Part shown: positions 13,614-25,113 of the stretch, piece after piece | Numbering within the stretch: the first letter of the stretch is position 1 | Layout of the letters: every line of letters begins with the position of its first letter | From: Amblyomma americanum | Taxonomy: Eukaryota; Arthropoda; Arachnida; Ixodida; Ixodidae | Direction of reading: 5' to 3' | DNA: 64,000 nucleotides | NCBI RefSeq assembly: GCF_052857255.1 | Contig: NC_135500.1 | Coordinates: forward strand, 48,200,272-48,264,271 | Position numbers and translations under genes: made by a program | Notes under the pieces: model-generated | The model's database searches: none | What the model was told of the DNA's origin: nothing | What the model saw: the letters and a program-made list of their open reading frames with translations, nothing else

Positions 13614-14139
13614 CCTTGTAGGCAACGGACAGTAAGCTGATCGGCCAGTAATATTTCAAGTGCTTGGCTTCCCCTTTCTTATAAATTACGATGATGTTAG
13701 CGTTCTTCCAAGCTTCTGGCACGCTCGAGGTCATAAGACATTGTGTATACAAGGAGGCTCGTTTTTCTAACTCAAGCTCCCTCCGTCCGTCAACAGACCT
13801 GCTGTTACCTTATCCTCCCCAGCTGCTTTCCCCTTTGCAATGCTCGTAAGGCTTTTCCTCTTTCGTTACTGACGGGATATCCGATTGCTGTACGCTACTG
13901 CCTCTCTGATTAACGTCCTGGTTACATTGGCTACTCCACAGATTTGCGTACAACTCTTCGTCTAGTTTAACTATCTTATCCATACTGCTAGTGGCATTGC
14001 CTTTTTTATCTCTTAAACGATACCTCTGGTTTTTACCTATGCCTAGTTTCCTCTTAACCGCTTTTACGCTACCTCCGTTCTCTAGAGCATGCTCGATTAT
14101 CTCCATATTAAACCTCCTTATTCGGCTACCTTGGGCTTA
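13614..14139 (-). pseudogene. RTE LINE reverse transcriptase, upstream piece (broken)
   Basis: The minus strand encodes 'MEIIEHALENGGSVKAVKRK' followed by 'LGIGKNQRYRLRDKKGN' (13810-14106), the region between endonuclease and reverse transcriptase in tick RTE elements. Further 3' is the fingers region near 13620-13800. It joins across the gypsy insertion to 5726. Confidence 0.75.
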
Positions 14140-14811
14140 CAGCGTCTTCCGCAAATAAACGCGTAGCGTAGAATGCACCTCACAGCTAAACCGGTGAATT
14201 TTTCGAGCTCAAATTTCGCACAGAAATGGTATTTGGCCGGCAGAACCGTTTTATACTACGTTTGTTCGGGGTACTTGCATGAATCAATAAGAACAAGTTG
14301 GATATTCACAACGACTGCGGTGATTACGAAATGAATGGGGACACTTTCTTAGCGATGGCACTGGTGGCGCCATCTCCTTTGTCGGCCGTGAAGATTCAGC
14401 AAAGGAAGTGGGGGAGTGTTTTGCGAAAGGTTTTACGATCCTGTACCACGAAAGTCTTGAAACTTAATGCAGTTTAAACCAAACTAATTTTTTTTTGCGA
14501 TCAATAATAAAGCAGTTGCTGAAGAGTCTTGAAACCTCCCGCAAAAGACCCCCGTCCTGCCCCTTATCTCCACGGTCAATAAACGAGATGGCGCCACCGG
14601 TGCCACAGCTGAGAGAGCGGGCTGTTTCGTTTCGTCGTGGCCGGAGACGATGCGAATATCGGACTTATTCTTATTGATTGGGCAAGTGCTCCAAAGAAAT
14701 GTGGTGTAAAACAATTCTGCCGTCAAAATTCCATTTCTGTGCGAAATTTGAGCTCTAACAATTCCCTGGTTCAGCTGTGAGGAGCATACTACGGCGCGCA
14801 TGTAATTGTCA
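14140..14811. mobile_element. MITE-like inverted-repeat element with TA target duplication
   Basis: About 670 bases split the RTE frame. The outer about 70 bases on each side are inverted copies of each other with perhaps 75-80% match, both holding 'cctcacagct' and 'gagctcaaatttcgcacaga'-type blocks. A second inverted block ('gatggcgccac') lies inside. RTE sequence stops at TA (14138-14139) and restarts at TA (14812-14813), as for Tc1/mariner-type elements. No transposase is encoded. Confidence 0.6.
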
Positions 14812-15127
14812 TATTTATCAACTTTTATAGCTCGGTCAGGTCTATTTTGCCTGCAGGGTTAGACGATTTCATGCTTTCGCGTTCCTCAATCAGATCTTTT
14901 GTCTCCTGAGGTAGCTTCCCGGTATCCTGTCGAACCACCCTACCGCCTACTTCTACTGCGTACGCCGTAATGATGGCTGTGAAATTATCGCTCGTTGTTT
15001 CAACAATAACATATTCTTCCTCAGTTGAATCCGAATACCAATTCTGCAGCGATATCCTGAATTCCTCTGAATTCTTACTGCTAACTCGGTAATCAACCTC
15101 CGCTGCACTACTTTCTTCCGTTCCCAC
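14812..15127 (-). pseudogene. RTE LINE, region between endonuclease and RT (5'-most piece seen)
   Basis: The minus strand is open for 100 codons with 'VDYRVSSKNSEEFRISL' and 'DTGKLPQETKDLIEERE', the region that follows the endonuclease in tick RTE LINEs. Upstream of about 15140 the similarity ends, so the element is 5'-truncated and has no endonuclease here. Confidence 0.75.
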
Positions 15128-15140
15128 TGTCAGGAGACTG

Positions 15141-16578
15141 TGAGGAGATGTCAGGAGACTTTTATGTTTTTTTTTTCTAGCGTTTAACCGCGCAGAACGT
15201 TTGGAATTATATTTTTTCGTATTTTGTTTCTCCTGTACTTCACAATTGTTTCTGCTGAATCTTGTTTTATTTGTCGGTTCATTGTCGTCTTGATAACTGT
15301 TTCATTTGCAAAGTCCTTTCTCACGTTTTGACGTAATTTCGCTCTGTGCTTATGTACAGAGCGCGTTGGCATGCTTTGCAACAAAGCATACTCTGTTCAC
15401 GCCTGTGTTTTCGATCATGTCGTCTCGCGTTGCTTTTAAACGACCATATGCACCAAGAAGCCACGACGAAGCTTCTACAGCAAGTCTTTGACAGATGTTG
15501 AGACAGAACGTAAATCGCTTAGAACACTTCCTCCTAAAGGTATCTAATTTACCTTGGAGATGACAACATTTGCATCATTTCGTTTTAAATCACCAGCGGT
15601 CAACGACAACGCACAAGGAGAGCAGGACACAAAACAAGGCGCTGTTGTGTGTCCTTCTCTCTTTGTGCGCGTGCGGTATTTAATATTAAAGCGGCTCTGA
15701 AAGGGGCCCTCAATAATGTTGCGGTATACCTAGGATGTTAAAGGACGCCGCTTCACAAATATCCTCCAGCAATAATTTTTTTAATGTCTTTTGTGGAAGC
15801 TGAGTTGAAATTTGAATTTCCGCGTTTTCGAGCCTTTCTCCTTTCATCACTTTTTGCACGCTGAAATGTCGACGCTACCCTGTGGTCCTACCCACTCAGT
15901 CTCTCCTCCGGCTGCGGGTGCGCGCGGGAGTTCCCCGAGGGTGGAGCTTCCAGCCGCAGCCATGGTAGCTGCGTGAGGTCAGAAGGAGTTACAACGGCGA
16001 AACAATGATAGCCCTCCGCTGCTGATGCAACGAGCGCTGCATGATGCGCGTTGCGCGCGGATTCGGGTCAAAGCCCGGCCCCGCTGGTCGCCCCGAGACA
16101 TAGAAGCACGAATTTCTAAAAATATATTGCAAATGGTCGCCTCGCTTTTGAAGACTTGTACGCGGCATGAACGCTCGGTGCCCTATACTCTACATAATTC
16201 ACGCGTGTTATAGCGAACTTCAAACACCCTTTTCAGAGACCATTCAATGCCTATCAACTTACCAATATAGCAGCTCTAGCATAATTCGCGTCCTTGCTTG
16301 AGAGGAGATGTCCAACTCCTATTTTGAAAAAAAAAAATGTTTATTGTTATTTATGGTGGAGTTCTTATCTTATTACTGCCTTTTCTTGTATCTTCTCAGT
16401 TCAGGTAAAGTGTTTTGCTTTTAAGCAAACTTTTACGTAATATAGGCTGAAAACAGAAGACATATGAACCACTATTGTGTCATCTACGTCACTGCTTATA
16501 GCGTTCTCTTTCGTTTACCTAGTGAACGATGGTGACGGAAAAAAAAAGGTTAATATTTTTATCTCACGTTTCTTTCAG
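15141..16578. other. No gene seen; dispersed repeat near 15690-16290
   Basis: The middle part ('ctgaaaggggccctcaat', a GC-rich core, and 'attcaatgcc' near the end) has the look of a tick dispersed repeat, probably non-autonomous. A 25-codon frame at 15418-15492 has no usable donor in the needed phase. If the host gene has an upstream exon, it is not visible in this stretch. Confidence 0.4.
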
Positions 16579-16679
16579 GGGTGAAAAGAACCGCAACATG
16601 TTTTGTTTGTTGGTCCTATCATCCTTCCTGATTTTCGGCATCGCTGGAGCGGCCACCCTTTATGCCATCGACGACATGG
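16579..16679 (+). CDS. Host gene exon 1 seen: cytoplasmic tail and transmembrane segment
   Basis: The exon follows a good polypyrimidine acceptor (tttctttcag) and ends at the donor gtaagcc. It is 101 bases, entering in phase 2 and leaving in phase 1. It encodes basic residues (GEKNRN) and then a strongly hydrophobic stretch (MFCLLVLSSFLIFGIAGAA), followed by TLYAIDDMG. Basic residues before a single helix suggest a type II membrane anchor, or less likely a signal anchor of another protein class. No other frame here looks coding. The link to the exons downstream rests on phase and on the architecture expected of the family. Confidence 0.6.
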
Positions 16680-17129
16680 GTAAGCCATCAGGAGTTTATG
16701 ACGGTGACACGATGCCAGCAACCTCTTTTAGGTACTGTTAAAGAATAAAAAAAACGTTCTAGAAATCAAGGTCAATGTAGCGTGGTAAAACGTGATAAAA
16801 AGTTAGGTGCCTGTTTGAGCCACAGATATTATTCGCTATGTTAACTGCTGTAGATCCCACCACAAAACGTGACGTGAAATGTCTATGCTCGCACTTCTAA
16901 AACTCTTCGGAGCTGTGCAGTTCTTCGTGGTCAGACCATTAAACCGTTCGTTTCAGTGCCGCAGCATTCTTCTCGCCTTTTGTCCATGACGTTGTCACCA
17001 CCACGCAGCATCTACGCTATTTTCGCATATGCGAAAGTTCTGGCTGATTTTCCCAACCTCAAAAAGCCGCATACCAGAGAGTCACCGGTGAAGCCCTCGA
17101 TCACTAACCACATTGCTGGTTCTTCCTTG
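16680..17129. other. Intron sequence, no gene seen
   Basis: AT-rich start of the first intron, followed by sequence that may already be decayed retroelement. I see nothing that can be named. Confidence 0.4.
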
Positions 17130-18965
17130 CCTTTGCTCCGACACTATGTATGCACCAGACCCATCCTCCAACAGCCGCAGCAGAAGAATATGCAAGACTG
17201 CAAAAGGCACCCACCGAGACCGCTAAGACAAGTGGCGAGTCTGGAAGCAGTCTGCGGATCCAATGGATGCCATACCTGAGCTCGAAACCCTATAGGCACG
17301 AACCCAAACGCAAAGTACCTTTGATGACTACCATGTGCCTGCCACCGGTGTCGACCCCTGTCATCCTGCAGTAGCTTCGGGTACTTTCAACATTCAACGG
17401 CTTCCATGGTCAAGGCCCGGAATAATAGCTTGACCAATTCCAGCGCATTGCTATATTCTACAGATGGGCCCTACGATATGTTTTCTTTTTCTCGAAGGCC
17501 TTGCTAACACGTGGCAAAAACCATGAGACCTTGTCGACGATGTGGGCTCTATTCAAGAGAAAGCTCTTGGATACAATAACCAGTATTCTGCGTCAATAAA
17601 GAGCTGAGATGCCACTGCAGTCAGAGGTACAGCAGCTAAATGAAACTGTGAACATGTAGGTAGAAGGAACGAAGCACTTTTTACTGATTAGTGGACCCGA
17701 TATCTAATAAGTATATTAATTATTCAAGAAGTTTTAATTACTCATGAAAAAGTAATTAAAATTATGTTTCTTTCAGCACCGCTATCCCATAACAGTGAGT
17801 ATATGACTGTGAATAAATATACGTCCCTGGAGGCATAGGGGCATTTCCACAACCGCAGGTGGGAATTAGAAGAAAAACGGAAAAAGCTACTATAGCGACC
17901 CACAGCTTGGATAGCGAGCCCAGGGAGACTTCTGTGATCTCCTCTGGGAACTAGCAAGTTAGGGATGACATTTGCTGGAGAGGATTTTGGTTATCAGGCT
18001 TGAGTTACGGAAGCTTCGGCGGGATTGGAGAGCACATGAGATTTCGAAATTGATCCGAATAGAGTCGAGCTCTTTTTCAGGCCTTCGTAAAGGCCGGGAA
18101 CTCGGTCTTCATCTAATAGGCGACCCTCGGCATGCAAGCGTACTTCTATTTTACGGCACGGCAGCCGGGCCCAACGGCAATGTGAGACAGAGTTTCCTAC
18201 GGGAGCAGAGATTTGAGGTCCTCACCATCAAGCCAGGTTTCCTCACCCCGACCTTCCTCGGCTTCTAGAGACCCGTGTTTTGCCCCGTGCAACGGTTCTT
18301 CCGCTCTTACTCCAAGGTACTTGTTCATGTGCGAGAACCATTTCGCAGTTTTCAGGCAGAAAAAACTAAACTGGAATTCCTAATACGAGCGGTAAGAGAA
18401 TAATCTTTTCTAGGCCCCGTACGAAGACAGCCCAAAACCGTCGCTGAACTCGCAATAGAAGCATCCACCATCGAAAGGACCCTCAATGCCCGGACCCTCC
18501 ACTATAACTACCCGATGCAAGTGTGCACAATCTAACGGGATGCGATTACCACCACCAACGACTGGCGGGAAGTTATCCGCTAGGAAATGCGCCGAGTGCT
18601 GCCGTCTTTTTCATAACCTGAAGTTGTGTCTCTCATGGATGTCGTACGCAAAGAAATGCAGCAAGCGCGAGGAACTTCGCCACCAAGGACAGCACCACGG
18701 ACGCGACAGGCTGTGAGCAACGCCAACACGCTACGCAGCTCGGGTCCCGTCAAGCAAGAAGTACGAAGCCTATCAGCCTCTTTACAACGCTCCCTTCCCC
18801 CCCCCCCCCCGCCCCCCCGCCCCCCCGCCGACCTTCTTACAAACCAGTCGCAAGCCTGCAGAACTACTGAAAACGTCCCTCTGTGCTTTCGCTGCAGGAA
18901 ACCCGTGTACCTCCCGTTACACTGCCCGTACAAACACATGGGCCTTCATGGTTTGTCCTTCGATT
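17130..18965 (+). pseudogene. Decayed gag of an LTR retrotransposon
   Basis: Scattered frames match the layout of tick retrotransposon gag proteins: an N-terminal 'EEYARLQ' linker piece near 17190; a capsid-like block near 17385-17660 (FNGFHGQ-, LRYVF-, NETV-like phrases in shifted frames); 'VAELAIEASTIERTLNARTL' at about 18440-18500; 'MDVVRKEMQQA' at 18635-18667; and a decayed zinc knuckle (CFRCRKPVYLPLHC, about 18888-18930) followed by arginine-rich sequence. The part 17700-18370 shows no gag similarity and may be an insertion. Many stops break it. A C-run with G interruptions sits at 18793-18827. Confidence 0.6.
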
Positions 18966-19306
18966 AAGCGCGACCAAGACCAGGAGAACGGCCTGGGGCA
19001 TAAACCATTATTTGCGCCGGTGAAAATGCCTGCCCGACCGCGGTTCCCGCTCTCCATTGCCGTCAGCCACGGGCTTCGTGTCGCCAGGTCGTGGCTATAT
19101 ATATACGCATAGGCCATTCGAAGAAGGTCTTGCCCACTCAGAGGAAACTAAAGAAGGCGGCCTTTGGAAGTGTTTGCTTCTCAGCGAAACGACATTCTCC
19201 AACGATGACGACAATATGCGCAGAGATGAAGATGACGACAAGACACAGCAGCGGCGCAGCCGTGCCACGCGGTATTCTCAAGGCGACGCGCCGCACTTCC
19301 GACTCC

Positions 19307-19328
19307 TCATCATCATCATCATCATCTT
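19307..19328. repeat. (ATC)n microsatellite
   Basis: Seven ATC/CAT units, directly before the dispersed repeat that starts near 19340. Confidence 0.9.
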
Positions 19329-19339
19329 TATTGGCCCTT

Positions 19340-19690
19340 AAAGACCCTGAGAGGGTATTACATAAGGAAGGGGGGAGGAGCAGAACTTCGGAATATCATA
19401 ATTGGTCACCCTTAGCATCACAGACGCAGTCTGCCTGGTTACAAAAGGAGAAAAAAATAGCTGCGGTTTAATGATGAATCTGGTTAGAAATCGAAAGCTG
19501 TGGTGTATCGGGCAAGTAGACGCGGCTTGGCGTTTGTAACGTTCAGTTCGTTCCGCACACTGGATAGGCAGCGCGCCCACCCTGCCAGGTGGCAGTTAAA
19601 TACATGGTCGATCGTCACAGGTTCCTCACCCAATGAACGCTATACGTGCGCTCCTCGCCGCACTCCTCCATGGCGTCAGTCAAGCGTACG
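19340..19690 (+). repeat. Dispersed repeat, copy 1
   Basis: The part 19440-19690 ('tagctgcggtttaa', 'cgaaagctgtggt', 'gggcaagtagacg', 'gataggcagcgcgcccaccc') is found in reverse complement at 29560-29765. This shows a dispersed family. Both copies lack protein coding potential. Confidence 0.65.
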
Positions 19691-20140
19691 GCTTCGGCTT
19701 ATATTCCTTCCAGACTGATGTCAAAACTGCAGTTTCCATCACACGACATGACACGATTGTCACGTGACTATTCTACCGGCCTCTAACAGCGAATCGAAAG
19801 GTCAAAGTTCAAAGGTCATGTGGTGCGACACCATGGAAGACCATATATGATAAGGCTTATAGCCACACTTGACCTCTGGCTCACTTGATGGTCAACAGGC
19901 AGCACATGGCGATATCAGCATTACATAGCTTAGTGAAGCTTTCGCTTCAGAAGTATATAAACATTCTATAAACGTTGCAGGCAGGTATGGCCAAGCACCA
20001 AACGACAACAGAAAACAAACCGTTAACGCAAGTGTCCCCCCACAGTACGCTTTCAACTACGGCGTCAGCAGCTGCCTGAACTTAATAGATGGCGTTCGAT
20101 AACAGTGCTTCCCGTTGACAATGAATTCTTTTCTTTTCAG
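19691..20140. other. Intron sequence, no gene seen
   Basis: It contains 'gaagctttcgcttcagaagt'-type sequence common beside tick repeats. No open frame of note. Confidence 0.4.
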
Positions 20141-21515
20141 GTGGACACAGGGGCGCAACAAAAACACACGGACATAGAAGTAGACAGGGACGAGCGCTTA
20201 CTATCAACAGGCTTTATTTGACGTAGACCGTTAATATACTTTCGCCTACCCAAGCGCCACTGTGCGAATCACAAGCACGTGGGTAACAGAAAACACCAAA
20301 AGAAATCGAAAAGAGGCGATTACAGAAATCTATCTAAGAAGACCGTTTCAGATCGGCGAAGCATTACAGACGAATCACTGATGCAGTTATCTCCTTTTTT
20401 TCTGATGTAATAGGCTTCCACCAGTTCCCGTTCAATCTGATCGCGGCTTCTCAACAATACTCTACAGTCCGATAATCGGGGAAAACAGACGACCTTAGTC
20501 TTCTTAGTGCATTCTTGGCAATGGTCCGGGAGATGGGAGCCTGTCTTCTTTAAAGAATTTTTGTGCTCCAGAAGGCGCTGGTTGAAGCAGCGTCCAGTTT
20601 GCCCAACGTAAACCTTCCCGCAAGTGAGCGGGAACTCATACACAACTCCTTTTTTGCAGGTTACGTGGGGCTTACGGTGTTTTACGCCACACTCTTGCCG
20701 TTTTTCTTTTCTTCTTATGCCTTCGCACAGACCGGACAACTTTCGCGGAGCAGAAAAAACAACTTCTACTCCGTACTTCTTGGCCACCTTCTTGATGTTG
20801 TGGGAAGTTCTGTGTACGTATGGTACCACCTCCGGCCTTGAACACTTCGTTGGGTCTTTCGCGTTGCTCTGCTTGCTGCCCTTCAATTTTTTGACCAAGG
20901 ACTGCGTCACAGCAAGAATGAGGGAATCAGGGAAGCCTGCCTTTTCCAGCCTTGAGACCTGTGACAAGAAGCCAGCGTACACAGCGTGGTGACAGGACTT
21001 TGTTAGTGCCGATGAAAGACATTGTAAAGCGATAGCCCTTTTGATCGTCTTAGAATGATTAGAATGAAATGGCAGCAAATCTTTCTTTGCACGCGGACAA
21101 TATCGCCAGCAAACAAGTGAAGGGTTAAATGTTAAGGTGATATCTAAAAACTGCAGTTGGTTATCACTGCTTGGCTTTTCATGGGTAAAGGTGAGTCCCA
21201 TGCCTTTCCTACCAAACGTATCTAAAACATCAGCTACGGCCTCGTCAAAACTAAAATCACTTTCCTTCAACAGAACCAGGTAGTCATCTACATATCTGAA
21301 GACATGAGCTATACGGTCTGAGTCAAAAGTTTCACTCAAAGAGCGGTCAACTTCCGATAAAAAAATAGTAGAAAGAACCGGGGCTACGCAAGAGCCTATG
21401 CAAATACCTTGCTTTTGAAGATAGGTACGATCATTAAATTCAATAAAAGTGGCATTCTTTTCTTCTATGACAACATGCAGAAATAATTTGTTAAGTGCGT
21501 TAGTTGAGACGTGTG
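20141..21515 (-). mobile_element. Penelope-like element, 5'-truncated
   Basis: The minus strand holds the 3' part of a Penelope-like element: the second half of the reverse transcriptase, a GIY-YIG endonuclease, and a short 3' tail ending near 20141 with 'gcgcttgtccctgtctactt'-like sequence. The frame is open above 21339 as far as about 21510 ('QGICIGSCVAPVLSTIFL'), where similarity ends. Confidence 0.88.
20320..21510 (-). CDS. Penelope-like reverse transcriptase with GIY-YIG endonuclease (partial)
   Basis: It copies the element RNA and nicks the target. From the N-terminal side: the RT block before the active site (GICIGSCVAPVLS); the active site YVDD (about 21283-21294) in FRYVDDYLVLL; thumb sequence; a basic linker; then GIY-YIG with 'VVYEFPLTCGKVYVGQTGR' and the following R..EH (about 20555-20650); and a Cys-rich end 'DHCQECTKK'. 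It is open to the stop at 20320 with no internal stop over nearly 400 codons. No ATG opens it because the 5' part is missing. The Penelope assignment rests on the RT plus GIY-YIG combination. Confidence 0.88.
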   Translation of the reverse strand, partial: VSTNALNKLFLHVVIEEKNATFIEFNDRTYLQKQGICIGSCVAPVLSTIFLSEVDRSLSETFDSDRIAHVFRYVDDYLVLLKESDFSFDEAVADVLDTFGRKGMGLTFTHEKPSSDNQLQFLDITLTFNPSLVCWRYCPRAKKDLLPFHSNHSKTIKRAIALQCLSSALTKSCHHAVYAGFLSQVSRLEKAGFPDSLILAVTQSLVKKLKGSKQSNAKDPTKCSRPEVVPYVHRTSHNIKKVAKKYGVEVVFSAPRKLSGLCEGIRRKEKRQECGVKHRKPHVTCKKGVVYEFPLTCGKVYVGQTGRCFNQRLLEHKNSLKKTGSHLPDHCQECTKKTKVVCFPRLSDCRVLLRSRDQIERELVEAYYIRKKGDNCISDSSVMLRRSETVFLDRFL

Positions 21516-21844
21516 CTCATAAAATGACTAATGGAACTGAAGAGACGACGTGATGTTCTCAGGGGTGGCAGAGGGACGGTGTTGAAGGAAAACAGTAGTG
21601 CACTTTATGGAACAGCGGTAAACGGTAGATTTACCGCCTGTGCTCCAGAGGCTGGATGTAGAGATGATTTTAAGCTGGAATGGGTGTGGCAGTCGGATGA
21701 AATAAAGCGAGATGCACGTTATTGGGTGGCTTCTAGGCTGTCAGTTAAGTAAGCTTGGTATGGGCTCCAAATTGGCGTAGCAAACTGTAGTTTAATATGG
21801 AGGAAAGTTTGCACGATAGACTGCCAATGGAAGGAGGGGAGAAA
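21516..21844. other. Intron sequence, no gene seen
   Basis: A short frame at 21531-21752 shows no domain. The sequence ends where LINE similarity begins. Confidence 0.4.
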
Positions 21845-22090
21845 CTATGGTGCCCTCTTGTAAACACGAGTGGTGAAGTCTGAGTTTATGATGTGCTCCA
21901 ACCACGTGAGGTTGTTGGTAATATGGATCCCTCGATACCGGTTCGATTCGACTTGAGAAACTGTGGTTGAGTTTAATGAATATGCGCAGCTGACCTTAAT
22001 GCGCTTGCGTGTTACTTGCATGCATTTACAATTGAAAGCCTTCAGTTTCATTAGCCACGTGGAACATTAGTTTTCAATTTATTCAAAGTA
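21845..22090 (-). pseudogene. Fragment of a Jockey/CR1-type LINE reverse transcriptase
   Basis: The minus strand encodes the region after the active site: 'NCKCMQVTRKRIKVSCAY' and then 'RYRGIHITNNLTWLEHI'. The pattern 'kC..m..tRkr ... Y.Yr.LGi.l.nnLtW..Hi' is typical of Jockey/CR1-type LINEs. No other part of the element is nearby. The decayed copy at 58790-60530 may be the same family. Confidence 0.75.
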
Positions 22091-24859
22091 ATTTAGCAAT
22101 AACTAATCATTGTGCCTGGCCATATGAGGTTACAAGACGCAGTCAGCTGCGAAAAAAAATAGAGGATGAAATACCAGTAGGAAGATAGTTCATCACGATT
22201 AAAAACAGAAGTGTGCCAGCCTCAAGACGCGTGTGGGATACCAGAGATGTTGTCGGTGGGTGGTCATTACGGTTAAAATCAGCTGACAGGAAACAACGAA
22301 TACTCGTATGTGTCAATATTAGAGGATGGAGGCAAACCTGAGAGATTGACTGTAGGCTTGCATGAGGCGCACGATCAAAAAGGTCAAATACATTGTGGTT
22401 GCAGGCTGGCCGGTCAGCCTGGGTCCTATCCGCCGGCGTCATAAAAATTACCTAAAAATTGGTCTTAGCGCAAATAATAAACCCCGGGACAGAGAAATGT
22501 GAAAGATATATCATTTGTGAGTATCGCGGACCAATGCCGAGTTTCTAGCAGAATTAACTGTGATACGAGTGATGCCGCAACCACCTCGCAGCTGTCGCTG
22601 GCCCGAAGTTCCGACCTGGCATGCCTGGCGTCCGCTAGCTCCTCTGCCGAAGGCGCTGCGGTAATTCACCGCATTTCTATTTTATTGTGAGATAGTGCTG
22701 TTGACAGCAAATCGATGCCAAGATTAGGCTTTTTATTATAGCGCAGGCGGCTTCTGAGGCGCCGTCGGCAGCGCCTTCGATGCGGAACAGAGGCTCACCG
22801 ACGACCAGAGCAGCCAGGCAGTAGCGCAGGTCGACGCTCGGCGCGCTCTCGTCCAGCGCCCTTGCCGAAAGCTCGCTACTTGGGCAGGCATGCTTTGTCG
22901 CTGCTCGAGTGCAGCAGGCAGTCCTTCTTATCACATCGGCATGTTTTTTTCTTTTCTGGAGCGAACTTCATGTAGCCAAGTAGCGCTCCGGCACTGCTGC
23001 ATGGTGAAAAATCGTGGCAAACTGTGACATCGGCTGTGGGCGGGGCTTGACTCGAGCGCAGTATCAATGCTTGCCGCTGTGCTTCCGGAGGGGCGACAGT
23101 TCGCAAGCGGCGACGGTGTGGCGCGCAGGCCAAGTTTTCGCACATGTCTGTCGCAGTATGGCCGAAAGCCCAAAAGCCGGCTCTGTTCTTAACTCGAAAG
23201 TTATTTGTCGGCTTTAAATTGAGCGTGGCTGAAAGCGGCACTGATTCTGGTCTTCGACATCTGCTGAGCACGTTTGTTACCATTGCCGATGCTGAGTTCT
23301 ACAGTTCTTTGTATAGCTCAAGTGAGCTCTGTAAACAGTTTCTTTTAAAAACGTTTCGGTGCATTAATGACTATAGCACGTCCCTTTGAGTGAAAAAAGC
23401 TGTAGACCCTATGCCATAGGATGAGGCCAACCATTTCCAGTAAGAAAGGATGTGAAACGAAAAGGGGAAGGAAACGCCTTGCCGCATCTTTCACCCTGAA
23501 GCGGAACTAAAGTGTCGTTCTTTCGCGCGCAACTTCAGTAAAAATAGTAACCGACCACCCAGTCATTGCACTGCGAAGTGACCTCTGCTAACAAGAAATG
23601 ATATAGGAGGACGTCGAATTTAAAGGAACAGTGAGAACGACTCCATAGAATTGTGTTCTTGTTTGAAATTGAATCTAAGACTCTTTCTGGGTACCCCAAT
23701 GTTGGTCCGAGCTCAAGATACGAATCTATTGTTCAGAAAATTGCATTAAAAAATATACACTGCACTCATTCATAGTCGTGACTTCTGCACAGCGAATGAG
23801 TACGCCATGATCGTTTTGAAGTGAATGTCCGTTTAAGGTAGCCTCTGGGATTCGGGAGAAAAACCGTGTCGGCGCAACCTATTTTAGTTGATAAATCGAC
23901 CGACGGAGGCGATGCTTGTATTTCACGTTTTCTCTCGCATATAAAAGCTCTGTTTTCAGTGAACGTAGCGTATTTTTCGATACAATGCGGGTATCTATCG
24001 ACTAACAGCAAATTCCTCAGGGACCTCAGTATCCCTTTGAGTTTCAACGTTTGAATGTACGCATCCAGGCACCACAGGAGGCACATCTGTAAAGACTGCC
24101 TTGCGGGAGCGGTGTAAGAGCTTAAAGTACGACATTAGTTTTAGTTATTTATTTACTATCGAGACACCAGTTTCCCTTGCGATAAATTAAAGCGTATGGG
24201 TTTTCTGCAAGATCACTTACCTGTCGGTGTATCTCAAACCTCCCGCAATAAACAGGAAGATCCTGCAAAAGAGAAATCCAACTGCGTGAATGGAGTTTAT
24301 TTATTTATTTATTTATTTATTTGCACACAGGCTTATATGCTTCTTTCACCCACTCTCGCGACTTGAGGTATGCTGACTATGATGTCCTCAAACCCTTATA
24401 CTAGATAGAGTATACGGTAGAAAACAGCAAAAAAATGTACGACGCACTGCGAAATGTAAGTACGCCTAAGTTGAGCAGCTTGGTGAGCGGACTTCCGACC
24501 TAGCGTATGGAAACGTGCTCGAACGGCCTCTTCATTTTTAAATACAATCAATGGGTTCAGCCTCCCAGAACTGGAAACTGCGACTCCTGCGCATTGAAGG
24601 AAAGGTATTAATAATAAAAAGTTCAGCTGCATTCAGAAACTTCGAAGCATATGTGTCGATTATGAATGGCGCCATTAGTACGATAATAAAAAAATTCAGG
24701 GGGCACTTTGTAGACCTAAAGTGCGGTGAGGCGAAAGCGTTTAGGGCGGTGTTGCTGCTTGTGTCACTAATGTGTGGTTAAGATGTTAATTAAGTACACA
24801 ATTGTTTGTGAATCTTAAATGCTGGAGACACTGGAGGGCATTTGGGAGCCATCCATCTG

Positions 24860-24865
<6 letters not shown>
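22091..24865. other. Intron sequence, no gene recognised; (TTTA)n at 24297-24322
   Basis: On the minus strand, 22677-22934 has a protein-like stretch ('SVDLRYCLAALVVGEPL') in GC-rich surroundings, but it has no splice borders and no family I know. The region 22640-23220 is GC-rich on both sides of it. A TTTA tetranucleotide run lies at 24297-24322. The part 24330-24720 ('gggttcagcctcccagaact') may be a LINE 3' end. Confidence 0.4.
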
Positions 24866-24891
<26 letters not shown>

Positions 24892-25022
24892 TGTAGTACC
24901 GTAGTCGTTAGCACGCTCAGCTGCGGAACGGAAGGATGGTGGTTGGAATCCCATCTTCCGCAAAGAAATTTTTTCTTATCGAGGTGTCACGGACGGACGG
25001 ACGTACGGACGGACGGACGGAC
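24860..25022 (+). repeat. (AT)n, tRNA-like SINE and (GGAC)n
   Basis: An AT run (24860-24885) is followed by a tRNA-like head with an A box (tagtcgttagcacg) and a B box close to GGTTCGAATCC (ggttggaatcc at about 24941). A short body and a GGAC tetranucleotide run (24990-25022) follow. It is a second tRNA-derived SINE type, different from those at 25548 and 48096. Confidence 0.6.
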
Positions 25023-25113
25023 ACTGCCAGTATCAGCCATTCAAGGCTATCGTTATATATGGGCTATTGTTTGGTGTGCCAGGTTCCTAATATTCCGCCT
25101 ACGGTTTGTGCAG

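Noticed and set aside
15418..15492. First exon of the host gene (a 25-codon frame starting with ATG)
   Set aside because: The exon at 16579 needs a phase-2 donor before it; this frame has no GT in that phase before its stop.
22677..22934. A minus-strand coding exon
   Set aside because: The translation looks protein-like in part, but I find no splice borders, no family and no neighbouring exon.
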